Source: Pseudocercospora fijiensis CIRAD86 | Taxonomy: Eukaryota > Ascomycota > Dothideomycetes > Mycosphaerellales > Mycosphaerellaceae | Assembly (NCBI RefSeq): GCF_000340215.1 | Contig: NW_006921536.1 | Span: 5,594,283 to 5,658,282 of the forward strand | Direction of reading: 5' to 3' | DNA length: 64,000 nucleotides | In this document: one piece after another, positions 35,901 to 46,400 of the stretch | Layout: each line of letters opens with the position of its first letter | Position numbering within the stretch: position 1 is the first letter of the stretch | Notes under the pieces: model-generated | The model's input: only the letters and a program-made list of their open reading frames with translations | Told to the model about the DNA's origin: nothing | Database searches by the model: none | Program-made: the position numbers and the translations under genes

Positions 35901-36168
35901 CATCACCACTGAAGAGCGCGGAGGTGGCGATACTGTTCTGGAGTCAACCGAGCTCGCTGATCAAACCGAGCTTGTCGATGTGACACAGGCTCCCGGCGCA
36001 GACGAAGAGGAGGAAGATCAGGATTCAGACGTCACGCAATTGCAACAAGAATTGGATGCTACTACGATTGGTTTCACCGCTGGTGTTCCTGATGCTGAAG
36101 GTACGAGGATCCAGTTGGGTGATGAAAGTCTTATGGGTGACTCGGAGATGATGGATGTTGATGGTTGA
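32908..36168 (+). CDS. condensin complex subunit 3 (CAP-G/Ycg1/Cnd3-type HEAT protein)
   Basis: ATG at 32908 (MPGRVASGRRTV), TGA at 36168. The frame also continues upstream to a TTG, but no upstream ATG exists. It is the non-SMC HEAT-repeat subunit of condensin, which with the kleisin forms the DNA-clamping 'safety belt' for mitotic chromosome compaction. Visible features: an N-terminal Ser/Arg-rich tail; HEAT helices including IRFRATQITSHVINSL and a K-E-A-P-V-R-L-Q-A-V-Y-G-L-G-R-L motif; acidic inserts (EEEDSDSEDD and a DDDDEDADPEA-like run); the C-terminal Cnd3 domain with LCCLLGK, NLTLFLHCFNKG and LSYFLPVYCHSR; and an acidic tail ending SEMMDVDG. Total 1086 codons if read through. A 57 bp stop-free intron at 34981-35037 is likely removed, giving 1067 aa, close to the family length of about 1000-1050. 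Confidence 0.95.
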   Translation: MPGRVASGRRTVSSKASAKSLRNSSHDTEIPDEGADSSLRQAICIVFADAQKSTAGHRKATISLRKVQEACCYEPVNAKKGKQSEDFEEDDFNREVLRCVLRILPVKKAEPVGDRVVRFLGTFLNAASGKDIEIAQQDEDMEEGVLLETPTTRLTTQLLEMLVPLMRAKDKTIRFRATQITSHVINSLDTLDDNVFHKLRQELLKRIHDKEAPVRLQAVYGLGRLAQEVDADEEEDSDSEDDGAKTVLTKLLNVLQNDPSAEVRRNLLLNLPITKQTLPYLLERARDSDATTRKALYGKLLPALGDFRHLSLSHRDKLLRWGLRDRDENVRKSTARLFCERWIEDCAALPAAQAAEQEDGEIKPADQAAVPSLDALLELLERIDVMNNGNEGGIALVAMREFWEARPDYVSYVSFPDTFWEDLSPELAFVARTFNEYCRNSTSGPRDLTALADEKLPEVTKFGFLLEREIQKLVQATIATAATEDEDAEEELAQREFVVENMLQMSLTFDYSDEVGRRKVLGLMREALSLADLPEEVTRLVVENLRLVCGQNATGEREFCSHVLEAIAEVHDTIMGDVDDEPDSTEESFHSANSEIDVDDDTIVVAMKKAKKQADQDPEAAEQKIVKEIMVNMKCLHIALCMLQNVQCDLEENPHLVTMLNNLVVPAVRSQEAPIRERGLMCLGLCCLLGKVRWEPFITMIETYTDEFLQRVAQENLTLFLHCFNKGSPTLQATALQIITDILIVHPTLLAAPEGDECGPLSDHLKPLLKAYRSSIRSEAPEVQAIGASALSKVMLQRLVTDTDLLRQLVVSYFDPDTKNNASLRQSLSYFLPVYCHSRTENAMRMAEVATSVISKLQTIETALRDDDDEDADPEAADNLISLTAVANMLLDWTDPRKVHGFSEAVNDAAVARGAGETHYVLAESILDRLVVKPDKEKKVLFSMLNKLHLPAGGAHRDRLDAILKLIAEVEDVKAATDATSKNVLKKLQATLLKHMHDITTEERGGGDTVLESTELADQTELVDVTQAPGADEEEEDQDSDVTQLQQELDATTIGFTAGVPDAEGTRIQLGDESLMGDSEMMDVDG
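34981..35037 (+). other. probable 57 bp in-frame intron in the condensin gene
   Basis: Starts GTAAGA and ends CTACAG, with an ACTGAC branch-like site 13 bases before the end. Length is a multiple of three, with no stop and phase 0. Splicing joins C-L-L-G-K to R-V-A-Q-E-N-L-T-L-F-L-H-C, which matches how the family reads. The encoded 19 residues (VRWEPFITMIETYTDEFLQ) interrupt a conserved helix. Confidence 0.85.
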
Positions 36169-36798
36169 TGAATGGTTTTGTAATTTCTGATCGGAGTTTG
36201 GGGGGTTTGATACCACTGATTATTATACATTGTGCAAAGTGAATTGTATGGATGTTTCTCGTGTGCAACTTGATCTCATGCTTTTCACTACACGGATGCT
36301 CATCGACGCTCACCAGTTTGCCTAGGAAGAATTCGAGGAAGTCAAGACGTCCCGCTCTCTGGCCCGAAGATCTTTCTCTTCTTCCTCGTCCCAGTCTTGC
36401 GATTCAGTCTTGAGCCTTTGCCGGTACGGTTGAAGAACGACAAACCGATGAGACGGATCCGTGTATAATTGCTTTTGATTTGGAAACTTGAGGCGGCAGG
36501 ATTGCGTATGGATTTCCGCTGTCGTTTCTTGATGCTTTTTCAGGGGTTATGATGATTTTTTTTTTGAGAAAGAGCGCGAAACTTTGGGGTGGTGTTTTGG
36601 ATACGGGGAAGGGAGTTACGTGGCGATTGGAGGAGTGTTGGATTTCTTTTGATGTATATGTGCGTGGATTATGGATGCTCGCTCGCGTTACTGATACTTC
36701 TCTTTGGGAGTGATGAGTAGTCCTTGCCTCCTTTGTCTTCTAGCTCACTGTGCATACTCTTTGGGCAGCATGGACTTTCAGCCACCACAAGCTAAACT
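36169..36798. other. intergenic region between convergent genes
   Basis: 630 bp between the condensin stop and the stop of the minus-strand F-box-like gene. It should hold both 3' UTRs. It contains a T run of about ten bases near 36556. No gene or structured element supported. Confidence 0.5.
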
Positions 36799-37404
36799 TC
36801 AAGAGCTGAATTTCTCGTCTTTCCGCCCCATCTCCATGATCTTGTCATACAATTCACCCAATGTCCACTCTACTTCAATGCGGAACTTCTTGCGGAACAA
36901 CACAACTCCATCCACCGTTCGTCTCATGACGTGGAGAGTCACAGCATTCCTTCCAGCCGGCATGACAGGATACTTGCGCCACGATGCCCAAGGGCTGTCA
37001 TCGAGCTGCAGATCTCTTTTAGAGATTAACATGATGGTGGGTAAGTCGCGAGTCTCCGCGAGACCGAACCTTCCGCAAGCAATACTCAACCAAATGAGGC
37101 GGTCGGGGCAGCCGGCAACTGTGGGTCCTATTCGCAAGCTCGTTGGTGCAAAGCAAAGGGCTTGAATTCGCTTAGAGTTTACGATGGTCGCGTGGGTATG
37201 ACGGTCGATGCGTAGGAGACGGAATGGGTCTTCAATATATCTGCGATACATGATTTTGCGCTGGGGAGTGTTGGGGGCGGCTAATGGGCTTCTAATCTCT
37301 GATGCGATGAATTCGAGCACAATCTTTTCGAATAGCTCGGGAATAGCGAAGACTCGAGCTGCGGAAGATGGAGGAGATGTGGCGGCGGCGACGGGATTGG
37401 CCAT
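36799..37404 (-). CDS. short F-box-like protein, paralogue A
   Basis: 201 codons, ATG at 37404, stop at 36799. An F-box-like N-terminus, ARVFAIPELFEKIVLEF (from about residue 16), is followed by a basic/aromatic segment and S-K-R-I-Q (the 'S..lq' end of such modules). Shared family blocks then follow: D-R-L-I-W-L, L-D-D-S-P-W-ASWRKYPVMPAG (about 137-152), and a C-terminal W-T-L-G-E-L-Y-D. F-box proteins couple substrates to SCF ubiquitin ligases through Skp1; whether this short divergent form binds Skp1 is unknown. It lies in a minus-strand array with paralogues at 38008, 49901, 50996 and 51441. A 60 bp 5'UTR intron abuts the ATG. Confidence 0.8.
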   Translation of the reverse strand: MANPVAAATSPPSSAARVFAIPELFEKIVLEFIASEIRSPLAAPNTPQRKIMYRRYIEDPFRLLRIDRHTHATIVNSKRIQALCFAPTSLRIGPTVAGCPDRLIWLSIACGRFGLAETRDLPTIMLISKRDLQLDDSPWASWRKYPVMPAGRNAVTLHVMRRTVDGVVLFRKKFRIEVEWTLGELYDKIMEMGRKDEKFSS

Positions 37405-37464
37405 CTGGTGTAGTGTATTTGGTCAGCTCTGCACCAAGCGCGTTGAGTACGATATTGTGCCTAC
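37405..37464 (-). other. 5'UTR intron of F-box-like paralogue A (60 bp)
   Basis: Donor GTAGGC at 37464, branch-like GCTGACC, acceptor ACACCAG ending one base before the ATG. Paralogues B and C have an intron at the equivalent place. Confidence 0.75.
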
Positions 37465-38007
37465 CTTGGGCTTGTGTGATGGCTTTGCGTCCGCGAACGT
37501 GTCGTGTGGATTCCGATGAGAAGTGCGAAAGGAGTGCACAGAATGTTCGGCAAGAGTGGAGAAAGCTTGGCCAAAGGTCTTGGCGATCACATGCAAGATT
37601 TCTGCTCCTGACCTTATGCGGTTGCAAAGTTGAATGCAGAAAAGGGTGTTATAACATGAATCAAGCTTCGCTGCTGAATTTGCTTTCTCTCTCACTGTGT
37701 GCGAGCTGGCTTTAGTTTGATGTTCCGGAATCCGCATACAGGCAATTTCCATACGGTATCCAGTGAGTGAGCAGCGCAAATCGAACTTGGAAAATTTTCT
37801 TGAGACCTAAAGCATCGCTCTAAAATAAGGTCATTTTGAATACAGTGCTCTCATTGCCCCTTCATGGTGCTGTATTTGCTGCAGATGAGAGCGCATGCTC
37901 ATGGGCTGACGTATGAACCACTTAGGTTATCGCCTTCGTCTCGCGTCTTCATCCATCCCAAACCAATCGTGATAGTATTCCATCCCTCAGAGCTTGTAGC
38001 CCAGATC
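37465..38007. other. intergenic region between paralogues A and B
   Basis: Holds the promoter and leader of paralogue A and the 3' UTR of paralogue B. Short frames on both strands have no recognisable motif. Nothing else seen. Confidence 0.5.
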
Positions 38008-38583
38008 TCATTTGCCTCCAATCGCGATCATCTCCTCGTAGAGCTCTCCTAGAGTGTAGTGCTCATTGATCTGTACCTGCTTTGATCTTAGAGCCCCGGA
38101 ACTGCAGAATTCACTCTCCACAAGTAAAATCTCATGTGAGGCGACGCCCTTTGGAAGGCATGTGACTTGTCGCCATGATGCTTCACCGTGGACCGAGATT
38201 GCATCGCGTCTCCTATTGTCGCAATCCGAACCATGAATTTCTACCTCGTTGTACTTCGTGTTGATTGAGCCGATCAGGCCACCTACGACGTCGAGCCACC
38301 AGATTCTATCCAGTGGAGTTTTGATTGGAGAGACGAGCCCAGGAAAGCGTTGTGTGAGAATTTCATCTCGGATCTTGCTGGAGCCGATGATGACTTGGTT
38401 GAAGTCGCGGCTGACTCTCTTGAGGGCGAACGAATCCATAATGTAGTTTTGGCGGTCGCGCTCCAGCAAAGGATCCGCATAGCGTGCGCATGGATAATCT
38501 GGACTGCGCATGACTTGAAGAATGATGTGCTCGAGAAGCTCGGGAATCGCGAACACTCGCGCTGCAGCTGAAGGCGTGGTCAT
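38008..38583 (-). CDS. short F-box-like protein, paralogue B
   Basis: 191 codons, ATG at 38583, stop at 38008. N-terminus ARVFAIPELLEHIILQV (from about residue 8), then F-A-L-K-R-V-S-R-D-F-N-Q-V-I-I-G-S-S-K-I-R, the typical end of an F-box (R-V-S-R..N..I..S..i). Family blocks follow: L-D-R-I-W-W-L-D-V-V-G-G-L, G-E-ASWRQVTCLPKG (about 132-146), and C-terminal Y-T-L-G-E-L-Y-E-E-M. Closest in layout to paralogue A, 600 bp downstream. It was separated from the other three paralogues by the hAT insertion at 38,988. Leader intron at 38601-38665. Confidence 0.82.
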   Translation of the reverse strand: MTTPSAAARVFAIPELLEHIILQVMRSPDYPCARYADPLLERDRQNYIMDSFALKRVSRDFNQVIIGSSKIRDEILTQRFPGLVSPIKTPLDRIWWLDVVGGLIGSINTKYNEVEIHGSDCDNRRRDAISVHGEASWRQVTCLPKGVASHEILLVESEFCSSGALRSKQVQINEHYTLGELYEEMIAIGGK

Positions 38584-38600
38584 TGTGGACCACTTGAGTG

Positions 38601-38665
38601 CTGTAACTTCATTTCTTTGTTAGCGCCAGCCGATGCAACGATACTGCTTTACTGATGCGACTTAC
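38601..38665 (-). other. 5'UTR intron of F-box-like paralogue B (65 bp)
   Basis: Donor GTAAGT at 38665, branch site GCTAAC, acceptor TTACAG ending 17 bases before the ATG. All three signals are near consensus for fungal introns. Confidence 0.85.
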
Positions 38666-39240
38666 CTTGGCTTAGTCCGGTGTTGACAGCGCTTGTGTCT
38701 TGAAGCGAGTATGCGGACTTTCGTTGAAGCTCGGAGGGTGTAAAGCGGAAATGATGGCAAAAGCCAAACTGAGAAAAGAGCGGTAACGTATTAGCTTGGC
38801 TTGGCGTTCACATGCGCAACACGATTCGGGGGCAGAAGTCGCAATTGAAGCATTACAAACTGAAAAAAAGTGAGTCACAAGTGCTTTCTCGCAGAGTTTA
38901 AGGGACTTTAAACGCCGAGTCTAAGTCCTTCTAATCTAGCCTTATTTCAATCTTTTCGCGGAGAAATGTATCTTAAACCTATAGTTATTAATTAGTAAAT
39001 GGCAATAATCACTAGTTACTATAATCATATGTAATTATGATTATAATTATTAAGTAACTAGTAATTATAATTACTAATTAGTCGGCATTTCTAAGGTAAT
39101 ACTAGGGTATATATTATACCTATATAGGGTATTAAATTTATACTGTTTCTACCTATTTCTATACTATTTCTATAGACAATAATATACTCGCAATAGGCGC
39201 CTTTTATTAAGAGGTAAGTAAGTAAAATCCGGGTATAGAA

Positions 39241-40200
39241 TATCGCTAATTCGGATAGGTTGCTAAGTTAGTATCTTTTAATAAAGATATCTTACTATCG
39301 CCGCTATTATAGACTTCCGATTAATCGACTAAGGCCTTCTTAGTATTATAAGACTATCGTTTGCAGCTAATATATAAGGACCTAATAGCTGCTTATCTAA
39401 CTCTTAGCTAAACCGACTATTGTATTAGTCCTACTTAGCTCTATTTCTAAGAAGCCGGTATTCTATCGTTTATCGACGAAGTAGCGTAGAACGACTTTAA
39501 GACATATATTAGCGAGGCCGAGAAGGAGAGTCTATAGCTACTATTCCGCCGGGTTATAAGGAAGACGATAAAGAGCCTTATATATACGCCGGAGATCGTT
39601 CGAAGGGCCGGAGAATATTAAGAACGTATAGTAGATAGCCTTCGAAGAGTACGTAAAGGTACAGACCGGAAGAGGAAGCGAATAGCGCTAGGTTCTCGTC
39701 GTTACTTTAAATTCGGTAGGAAGCCGTATTGCTACTTAGAAGCGTGCTTTCTTAGGCTAATAAGGTAGTATTCGAGGTAGTAGATATATTTTAAGGCTCG
39801 GATCGATAAGGTACTATACCGCTTAATCGTAGTAAGGTCGCTAGCAGTAGCGAGGTTAATATAGAAGATTTAGTGTAAAACTAGTCGTAGATTAGTATTC
39901 GAGCTTGCTATCGTACCTGCCTAAACCGCGAAGATTACGTTACTTTAGTACCTTAGGGTCTAGTAAAGCCGAATATATAGGCTTCGCTTAGAGCGGATAG
40001 CGAGGGCCGTATAGCTTAGTACCGCACTAGCAAACTTAAATCTTAAGCTTTTATTGTTTAAACTAAGATAGCAATACCTTTGCTATACGAGACAACCTAC
40101 GTAAGAAGTATAAACCGACTTAGAAAGTACTAGAAAATTATACCAATACCTAAGGATCGTATTAGGAAACGCAGGTTCTAGATCGGATACTATTCTATAA
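39241..40200 (+). pseudogene. unidentified RIP-mutated ORF upstream of the hAT transposase
   Basis: One frame runs from about 39250 to 40200 interrupted only by TAG and TAA. It is not the frame of the transposase that follows. Readable segments include KDLIAAYLTLS, F-I-D-E-V-A, TYISEAEKESL, LLFRRVIRKTIKSLIYTPEI, G-T-D-R-K-R-K-R and Y-C-Y-L-E-A-C-F-L-R. The product would be basic and helical, more than 250 residues. It may be an accessory protein of the element, an N-terminal exon of the transposase, or a separate repeat. I do not recognise it. Confidence 0.45.
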
Positions 40201-42089
40201 AGATTCGAGCGATCTAAGCGATTTACTAACCTCCGAAGCTAATATACCGCCGTCTCTAATACTAGATAAACCGGATCTAGATACCTTATTCCTCTAAGAG
40301 TCTAGCACTTCTATACGGCTATTAACCTCGCAGTTATTATCGAATATACTAGCGCCTACTCTCGCCGAGTTAAAGAAGCGGAAACGATATAGAAACTAGC
40401 TAGATCCGGCGTTATAGGAGCATTCTAGACCTCTAAGAGATAGTAAACCTCTAAAAGTCGATAGAGGTAGGTATAGGGTATTCTACTATAGGCACTACGA
40501 AGACAACGACCCTAATCGATATAGATCTAGTTCTAGTAACGCACCCTAGCACCTAGCGAAGAAACACTTTATCTACGTTAGCATTAAGAAGTAGAAGCGC
40601 AACAGCATATACGAAAAGCAGTCGAGGATTAATCTCTCTTTATTACAGAAGCAATAAGGCACTATCGAAGCGGATAAGACTATTAACATTCTAAAGAACG
40701 CCGCGGACAAGAACAAGTTCAGACACACGCTCGCTCGCTATACGACTACTAGTAGTACTACTTACAATGCCCTAGTTACGAAGGAGTTTAAAGAGATAAT
40801 ACTTACTATTAATCCTTATACTAAAGAGGCCCTTCTTAAGAGCTATACTTCGCTATATCCTCGCATTCTATATAACTTCGAGAGCTAGCGAGAACGTATT
40901 AAATAGGCTCTATAGGTAGCGCTTAGCTGTCTTTACTTCTATATTAATACCTAGAAGTTATAGTACGGCTATAAGTTCTTCTAAGCTATTAATTGCTAGT
41001 ATATTAGCGCATACGGACAAATAGTTTAAATACTGCTAGATATGCTATAATTGCCGCCTAGTTCTTATATAGGCGACTTCCTCGCGGAGAGCGTTATTCT
41101 AGCCTTCTTACCCTTCGAGATAGTAGGCAAACTAGGCTAGATAACGACTAATAGCGGCTCTAACAATAGCACTCTCGCTCTTGCTATTAAGCGCTTTATA
41201 GACTCGTAAGGGCACTCTTACTAGAAGAACTATCGGCTGCGCTATATTAGATACATCCTTAACCGTATAATAATAGCCTTTATATTTACTAAGGATATAG
41301 AGGCTACTAAGAGTAAGGAGTTTAATTAAACAGTAATTAGCAACGATAGCGATAATATTACTATCTCTAGGTAGCTCGATATAGACGTAGAGTCCTTTAT
41401 TAAGTAAGGTCTACTATAATAGCTATTCGAACTCGCTAAGCTTCTACGTAAGAACGATAACAATAATATCTTCTAAGAAGTCTATAAAGCGTAGCCTTAA
41501 TTGCTATATATAGTGCCAAAGATCCCTAGTAAGATACGCTAGAATAGTTAGCTTCTACTAATCGAAGAGGCTATTTAAACGAGGCCTATCTTAAACACCT
41601 TCTTCGATAGAATACCGCACCTACGCGAGTTTAGCTTATCGGACGACGATTAGAAGGTCCTTGTCTATACTAGGAGGTTCCTTAACCCCTTTAAAGAGGT
41701 TACTCTACGGCTCGAAGGCTACGCTATTATATTCGATATATATTAAGAGTCTATAGAATACTTAAGAGGCTACACTACTCGCTTAGCTAATAAGAACGAA
41801 CGTAGAATAGTTCTTATTCGATCGATCGATCTAGTAAGAACGCTATTCGATAAGTACTATATACTAAACTAGAAGAACCCTCTCTACGTTACTATAGTAT
41901 TACTATACCTAACTCGGCGACTTGCCTAGCTAAAAGGCCGCTCTATAGTAGACGTAGATACCTTACTATTATATACTAGAGCGCTCTAGATTAAGTATAA
42001 GATACGCTTCGGAAAGAGCCGTTAACTATAGTCTACGCCGTAACGGTCGTTTAAAGGGCTCTCGGACCTAGAACGCTAGTAGATTAAGT
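40181..42089 (+). pseudogene. hAT transposase, 5' part
   Basis: Reading through stops: an acidic leader, then a BED-like finger about 40470-40600 (Y-R-H-Y-E-D, where RIP has likely removed Cys, with H-L-A-K-K-H-F). The hAT core is about 40700-42089, with blocks such as FLAESVILAFLPFEIVG, the R..HILNR..AFIF-like segment, ILNTFFDRIPHLREF, KVLVYTRRFLNPFKEVTLRL and N-P-L-Y-V-T-I-V-L-L-Y. Stops are TAG or TAA. The frame is cut at 42094 by copy E. Confidence 0.82.
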
Positions 42090-42094
42090 CTTAA

Positions 42095-42291
42095 TATAAG
42101 AAGGGTATATTAGTAGGTAGATAGGGTAGTAGTAGGTATAAGTAGTATTCGATAAGGATCTAGGAGAAGAGGGAGGAAAGTAGGAGAGTTAGCCTATTAC
42201 TAAGCGCTAAGCCCTGCCTAAGGCATTAAGACCCTAGCTTCACTCGAGCCTAGTTATATACTAATTACGTATAACCTCTTTAGTCCTAATA
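42095..42291 (-). repeat. 3' LTR of gypsy-1 copy E (197 bp)
   Basis: Plus-strand ends tataagaaggg and cctaata. The purine tract (minus strand) is directly right of it. Confidence 0.94.
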
Positions 42292-43490
42292 TACGCTTCC
42301 CTTCTAAAGGCTACGCCCTCGTAGCTAGTCTATATTCTAATCTCAACCTCTATTGCTACTAACTTAGCAAATCTAATAAGCTGCTTAGCCGCGCTAAATT
42401 AAACACTTAACTACCTAATTATATAACTATATTAAACCTTACCTTCTAATATAATATCTAACTCTAACTGCGCTATCCTTATATATAATAAAGTAATATA
42501 TAACTACGAGAATTAAGGACTATCGACTAATTACAATACGAGCGCGCCTTCCCTACTATAATAGGTAGGCGTACGAGGTATTATAGCACTGTCTCTGTTC
42601 TAAGTAATATCGTATCGAGTTCTTTGCGTCTACTCTTAAAAGACCTAGCAATGTCCGCTCCCGAGGGTTGTTCTTATTATTACTAGGGCTATTATTTACT
42701 ATCGTAGTTTCGCTAGCCCTAATTAGTTAGGTTTAGTAGCCTTTAATTATTAATCTTATCTTGTCTTTTTAAAAAACACAGTTCGTCTAGTTTCTATAAG
42801 TAAAGGCTATTATAAGTATAATAGTTAAGGTTTGCTTTACTTAAAGGATCGGAAAGATCGAGGAGTAACCTATTATCCGCAAGATCGACCCCGGCTAGCT
42901 TAGCTCTATAGTTTTTGCCCTTAGTTAGTCTATTAGTCGCTTAATCTTTTAGGCGGCTCTTAGTGTTTTAACTTAGCCTTAAAGTTTTAATTAAACCTTT
43001 AATATAGCTATTCTTTTAGCTTAACCGGTATAGTGCGCTCCGGCTTGTAGTATAGGTAAGGTTAGTAATAGTAGCGAGCAGGTAATATTAATAATAGCGG
43101 CGCTAGCCGTCTTAGCGCTAACTTTACCTTACTTCTAATTTCCTTCTTTAACTAACAACAACTCGGCAATACCGTTACTAATATAGCCGCGCCGGCCGCC
43201 GGCATACTACTAGCTCGTAGCGTAATACTATTATCTTTATTACCGTTATTCGTACGCGCGCGCGCGTATCGCCCTTATTGATCGCTTAGGCCTTAGGGCC
43301 TCGATAGAATAAAGGAATAAAAGGGGGCGCTAAGAGAAGGGTCTTATAGGGTGCGCTAGTAAAGAGGTAGATTCTATAGTAGTATAGTCTTGTTGTCCTT
43401 TATTACTAACAATTGCTTGCCTCTAATTAGTTAGCTAATAGTACCCCGGGGGTAGCATTAATCCTAGGCCTTTCTAGTAATATTATAGGC
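42292..43490 (-). other. gypsy-1 copy E 3' noncoding region
   Basis: Homologous to 4925-6159 and 10770-11985. A short cgcgcgcgcg run at about 43257-43266 is specific to this copy. No gene seen. Confidence 0.6.
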
Positions 43491-46400
43491 CCTTAGCCTT
43501 CTTCTTGTTCTTTATACTAGTCTAATACTTATCTAGTAACTTAGTTAGATCCTTAAAGGAGCCTTTAGCTTCCTACGAGTCCTATTTAGGCGAATAGCCT
43601 TGCTATCTTAATAGGTATTCCTTCTTACCTTGCCTAGTCTAGTGCTTTAGAATGCGTTCTATAGACTATAGCTCTTCCCTATCGGCTAAGACTTCTTCTA
43701 ACTTAGTAGGCGCTTTATCGCCTTCGCGCTAGTAATATAGTTTAAAAAGGGATACGTAGAAGGTATTATAGATAGTATAATAAGGAGGAAGCTATAACTA
43801 GTAGGCCTATTTACCCTTAGCCTCTCGAATGCGGAATAGGCTAATATATCTTAGTACGAGCTTAGGCCTTGTTTTGCTATTAGTAGATAGGTGTTTGCGG
43901 AGACGGAGGTTCTTCGTACTAAGCATAACTATATCGCCTTACTTAAAGGTTATTAGCGTATAGTGTTTGTTATAATAGGCCTTCTAATAGGTCTAGGCCT
44001 TTACTAGTTTATTAGCTATCTTAGCGTAAATTTCTCGCATCTTTTAGACTCTCTTAATAGCCGCTAGTATTTTAGGTACTTAACGCGCTTCCCTTTCCTT
44101 ACGCTCGGCCCCGAGCGAGGTAAATAGGTCTTATAGTAAGGCAGCGCTTTAGCCTATTATAGCTATATAGAGTAAGACCTTAGTTAATAAGTGCATACTA
44201 TTATTATATACGAATTCTGTAGGTTAGAGGAGGTTAACCTAATCCTCGGGGTTCTCGTTAATGTAACTGCGTAGGTACTACTATAGTATAGCATTCTGCC
44301 TCTCTATTTAACTGTTAGTCTGCGGATAGAAGGCTATTAATAGCCGATGCTTTAGTCTTAGCTACAAGCAAATCTTGCTCTAATAATAAGATATTAGTAT
44401 CGATCTACGATTAGATACTATCCCCTTAGGGGTTCCCTAATAGGTATAGAAGATATTAGTCTATAGCGCCTCTACTATATTAATAGCAGTCTAATCCTTA
44501 TGCGCTAGGATATATCGAGCGCCTTTAGTAAATCGATCTACTATAATAAAGATAGCATTATATACGTCCTTACTGCCCCTACGCTTAGTAGGTAGAAGGC
44601 CTATAATAAAGTCTATTATAAGCTCTATAAATAGCTTCTTTAGAATAGGAAGCGAAGACAGCTCGCCGAATAGCAAGTGCTTCGGTGCTTTAACTCGCTA
44701 GTATACTATATAGGTCTATATATACTCCTTTATATACTGCTTACTATTTAGCTAGTAGTATATACGCGATAGTAACTCGTGCGACCTCTCTATACTATAG
44801 TAACTAGCGAGCTTACTATTATAGTGCCTCTTTAAAAGCTCTTATCTAATCGATTGTTTAGCGGGGATATAGTATCTGCCTTTAAACCTTAAGTAACCCT
44901 TATCGTCAATCGACTAACTATTACTCTTACTAGATCGAGTCGCCTGTCTACTTACAAGCCTATTAATACGCTCGATAGCAAAGGCGTCCCTCTACTAAGT
45001 ACGTAATAGCTTATCTATAAACGATTAACTATCCCTATTCGCAAGGTTATTTAATAGCATCCTTACTATCGAACGAGGTACGTATTATATATATCTAATA
45101 GTACTAGTAGCTAGAACTACTATAACCTCTTCTATAGTACTATCGCTATATAGGCTATTACTATAGATAGCAATGTCTTTAACCGAGTTATTATAGCTCG
45201 AGCAATCTACGTCCTTTCTAACGCGTACTAGAAGAACGATAACTCTACTATAGTATTTGTTGTCGCCGCGGGGTTTAGAAGTCCGCTTATCCTACGCTTA
45301 CTTATTAATAATACAGGCTATAGCAATCTTATACTACAGGGTTAGAAACAATAAATTAATAGATTGCTAAGTCTCGCTATCGTAATTAGGTCGCCTCGAT
45401 AGGCTATCGGTAGGGTTACTTATACCTAGCCGGTATAATATATTAAAATCGAACCTAGCGAGGTAGACGGCCTATCTAGCCTATCGACCTATAACCCTTG
45501 TAACCTTAGTAATACCACGCAGGTTGTTACAGTCCGTATAGACCTAAATTGTATGCTAAGCACTATCGAGATAGTAGCGCTAGTGCTTAAAGGCTTCTAC
45601 GATTGCTAAGAGCTCTTGCTCGTAGGTCTCGTATCGACGTTCTATATCGATTATCTTCCGTAAAAAGAAGGCAATTAGGTACTAGTAATTATTATTATCT
45701 AATTGCTATAATATAATAGCCGATATAGCGAACTGTAAAGTGTTAGTCTTAATACGGATCTGCTTGCTTAGTACAAAATAGTATAGTAAGAGGACTTTAG
45801 TAAAGCGTTGCTTTAAACCGTTAAAAGCGGCTTATACTTTATTAGTCTATTTAAACTCTCTAGATAGATTTGCCTTAGTTTTAGTAAGCTTAGTTAGGGG
45901 CATTATACGCCGTAAATAGCTCTTAGAGAAGCGACGACAGAAATTAGCGAAGCCGAGGAACGACTATAGCTCCTTAATTAACGTAGGAATAGGCTATTTA
46001 GTAATAGTTTTTATCCGATTAGGATTAGCCTTAATACTATTAGTTAATACGATAAAGCTAAAGAAGGCTACCTCCTTAGTAGCAAAGGTGCACTTAGAGG
46101 GCTTATAATACAAGCTATAGATCCTTAGGCAATCGAGCACCTTACGGACTATAGCCTAGTATTTAGCGATATTAGGTAAATAGGTATAGACTAGGATGTT
46201 ATCTAGGTATATAATACAGAGATAGTCTAATAGGCCTAATAGGGCCCGATTAATATAGGACTAGAATATTATAGAGGCATTAGCTAGCCTAAATAGCATA
46301 ACTAAGTACTCGAAATAGCTATAGCGAGTACGAAAGGCTGTTTTCTATTTATTACCCTTACGAATGCGGATGCGATAATAGGCGTCCTTAATGTCTAATA

